NCBI GenBank assembly: GCA_045632305.1 | Contig: JAZQWL010000021.1 | Span: forward strand, 1-51,507 | Source of the DNA: SVTX01 sp045632305 | GTDB taxonomy: Bacteria; Bacillota; Clostridia; Oscillospirales; CAG-272 | DNA length: 51,507 nucleotides | Direction: 5' to 3' | Part shown: piece after piece, positions 50,288 to 51,507 of the stretch | Layout: each line of letters starts with the position of its first letter | Numbering within the stretch: position 1 is the stretch's first letter | Notes under the pieces: model-generated | Seen by the model: the letters and a program-made list of their open reading frames with translations, nothing else | Databases searched by the model: none | What the model was told of the DNA's origin: nothing | Translations under genes and position numbers: made by a program

Positions 50288-51079
50288 TTATTCAGCCGTA
50301 TCTTCCCCGTTTTCTTCAGGGATTTCATTAATTTCCTCGGAAGGTGCTTCAACCTCCATTGGAGCTTGCGATTCAGGATCAGGCACGCGATCGGATTCAA
50401 AGACAGGAGCGTCAATAGCTTCTGGCGCTTCCTTAGCATCCTTTTCCGCCTTCGCTTTTCTGAGCGCTTCAAGCTCAGCTAGAAGCTGTGCCTTATCGTC
50501 CTCAGTCGCTTTAGATTTTTTCTTAACGCAGACTAATTCGTACGCAACAAGAAGTCCGATCGGAATAGCCATGCAGACAATAACACCGGGAACTGTCTGT
50601 GAGAATGTCGCAACTGCGCCAACTCCCCAGAATCTTGCACCGTTATATTCTCCGAGCAACTGACTGGGGTAAACAATGTTAAGACCAAACGTCAGATTGG
50701 GCTCCTTTGTATACCAAGCTTTAACTGCTCCGGTTTCATCTAAAACAACGGTATCAACTTCTTGAAGAATGTATTTGCCGCTAAGTGTCTTGAAGAAAAT
50801 CACGTCACCTGCTTCAATGTCATCGGCATCAACTTTTTTGATAAGAATCATATCCCCCTTTTTAATACCGAGATTATCCATATCGTCACCGATATACTGA
50901 GGCATAAGACCGAAAATTGATGGAGGTGCATCGGGAGTTATAAGCTGCTTGAAAATAAGAGTACAATTGACAATGATTACGGGAACCATCAATGCCAGAG
51001 CAATTATGATCAATATTGAAAAAACTTTCTGTGTCTTCAAGCTTTTTTCGTTTTTATCGAAATTTTCTGTTTCATTCAT
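50288..51079 (-). CDS. Signal peptidase (S26)-like membrane protein lacking catalytic residues
   Basis: 263 residues, first gene of the surface operon. Topology copies SipW: helix 1 (about 19-46), extracytoplasmic domain, helix 2 (about 158-184), then an acidic Glu/Ala/Pro-rich tail (about 185-263). The domain has the S26 frame: PPSIFG, GIKKGDMILIKKV (71-83), DIEAGDVIFFK (87-97). At the Ser position of the TGSMEP motif it reads IGDDMDN (63-69), so no Ser; the HRIV segment is replaced by ILQEVD (104-109), so no His. It is thus predicted inactive as a protease. It may be a chaperone, regulator or partner of the active SipW. Starts about 60 bases after a clear promoter. Confidence 0.75.
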   Translation of the reverse strand: MNETENFDKNEKSLKTQKVFSILIIIALALMVPVIIVNCTLIFKQLITPDAPPSIFGLMPQYIGDDMDNLGIKKGDMILIKKVDADDIEAGDVIFFKTLSGKYILQEVDTVVLDETGAVKAWYTKEPNLTFGLNIVYPSQLLGEYNGARFWGVGAVATFSQTVPGVIVCMAIPIGLLVAYELVCVKKKSKATEDDKAQLLAELEALRKAKAEKDAKEAPEAIDAPVFESDRVPDPESQAPMEVEAPSEEINEIPEENGEDTAE

Positions 51080-51141
51080 ACGCGTTAATTCCTTTCAGAA
51101 TAAATGTTACGCAGCGTAATTTTACCTTCGTAATTATTATA

Positions 51142-51170
51142 ATTATAACACTTAAAACATTGTATTACAA
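51142..51170 (-). promoter_or_regulatory. Sigma-A-type promoter of the surface operon
   Basis: On the complement, TTGTAA (51165-51170), a 17-base spacer and TATAAT (51142-51147), 63 bases before the S26-like gene. Upstream, ATTTTG-TAC-CAAAAT at 51225-51239 is a short dyad that might bind a regulator. Confidence 0.7.
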
Positions 51171-51440
51171 GACACAATATAAACAAAAACAAAGTTCGTT
51201 AAAAAATGACAACTATTTAAACATATTTTGTACCAAAATGTTACTTTTTTGTGCATGATGCTTAATCATCAAATCGAGTGATTGGATATTTATGTCACAA
51301 TACAATAAAATTTTCGATAAAATTTACCTAAGCGAGTATATGAACTTATATCTGCGCTAATGACTATCCATATCAAAGACTTTTTTGCGCAGACAGGACA
51401 TTTGCAAGCAAATGTCGGAGCTCGATCTCTTAAGGAAATC
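51171..51440. other. Non-coding right-end region, no gene supported
   Basis: AT-rich sequence with no convincing ORF; the 64-codon minus-strand frame at 51290-51484 runs through hairpins and has no coding features. A perfect 9-bp inverted repeat GACATTTGC/GCAAATGTC with a 2-base centre lies at 51397-51416. Confidence 0.5.
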
Positions 51441-51479
51441 AAAAAACACGCCCACGGTGATACCGCGAGCGTGTTTTTT
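51441..51479. terminator. Strong bidirectional terminator at the right end
   Basis: Stem AAAAAACACGC / GCGTGTTTTTT with inner CGGT/ACCG and poly-T on both sides. On the minus strand it directly follows a tRNA 3'-end-like sequence at the window edge. Confidence 0.8.
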
Positions 51480-51507
51480 GGCACCCCCAGCGAGAATCTG
51501 AACTTAT

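Noticed and set aside
51290..51484. 64-codon minus-strand frame with CKCPVC
   Set aside because: It passes through the terminator stem and the 51397-51416 palindrome, has no good ribosome site and low coding character.

Overview
The window reads as a chromosomal segment from an endospore-forming, low-to-moderate GC member of the Clostridia (Firmicutes/Bacillota), probably an uncultured gut- or rumen-type lineage. Grounds: HrcA with a CIRCE operator, spore dipicolinate synthase (dpaAB/spoVFAB), a dlt-like D-alanylation cassette, type II pantothenate kinase, RqcH, YlxM next to Ffh, Bacillus-type sigma-A promoters, AGGAGG ribosome sites and a TasA/SipW-like surface locus. I see no insertion sequence, prophage, CRISPR array, rRNA or intact tRNA. 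Species cannot be named from the sequence alone.

Layout. 1-2485: hrcA-grpE-dnaK heat-shock operon (dnaK cut by the left edge), CIRCE-controlled. 2541-9011: one minus-strand operon from a single promoter: transglutaminase-like protein, DltA-like adenylating enzyme, DltC-like carrier, DltB-like MBOAT, DltD-like SGNH protein, small lipoprotein. 9060-11697: polar amino-acid ABC transporter whose binding protein looks circularly permuted. 11894-14323: ylxM-ffh-rpsP-khpA (protein targeting, ribosome, RNA binding). 14338-17026: prs and rhaB. 17280-18785: dpaA-dpaB. 18818-21495: methyltransferase, hslO and L-asparaginase on the minus strand. 21633-27429: Xre-type regulator, fhs, tsaE, tsaB, rpiB, ispD, ispF in a tight run (one-carbon metabolism, t6A tRNA modification, pentose phosphate, isoprenoids), followed by rpe. 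28276-29775: an AT-rich, degenerate asparagine-synthetase homologue. 29843-33569: alaS and coaW. 33555-39837: rqcH; marR plus acyl-CoA ligase; nadE, whose glutaminase nucleophile is replaced by serine.

39857-51170 is the accessory region and the most unusual part. In transcription order it encodes a signal-peptidase-like membrane protein without catalytic residues, a TasA-like small secreted protein, a strong hairpin and two near-identical 24-bp dyads, an ER-type signal peptidase (SipW-like) with intact Ser/His/Asp, a second small TasA-like protein, a 651-residue secreted surface protein, and a 2151-residue protein. The last joins a TasA/camelysin-like N-terminus, Cys-rich CxxC repeats, an SGNH esterase domain and a C-terminal glycoside-hydrolase-like (GH123/DUF4091) domain. 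My inference is that this is a SipW-processed extracellular fibre or matrix system carrying a large carbohydrate-active decoration protein.

Other points for review: the circularly permuted binding protein, the Cys-to-Ser NadE, the Cys-for-Ser DltD-like protein, the pseudo-AsnB, and a structured intergenic segment between ispF and rpe.
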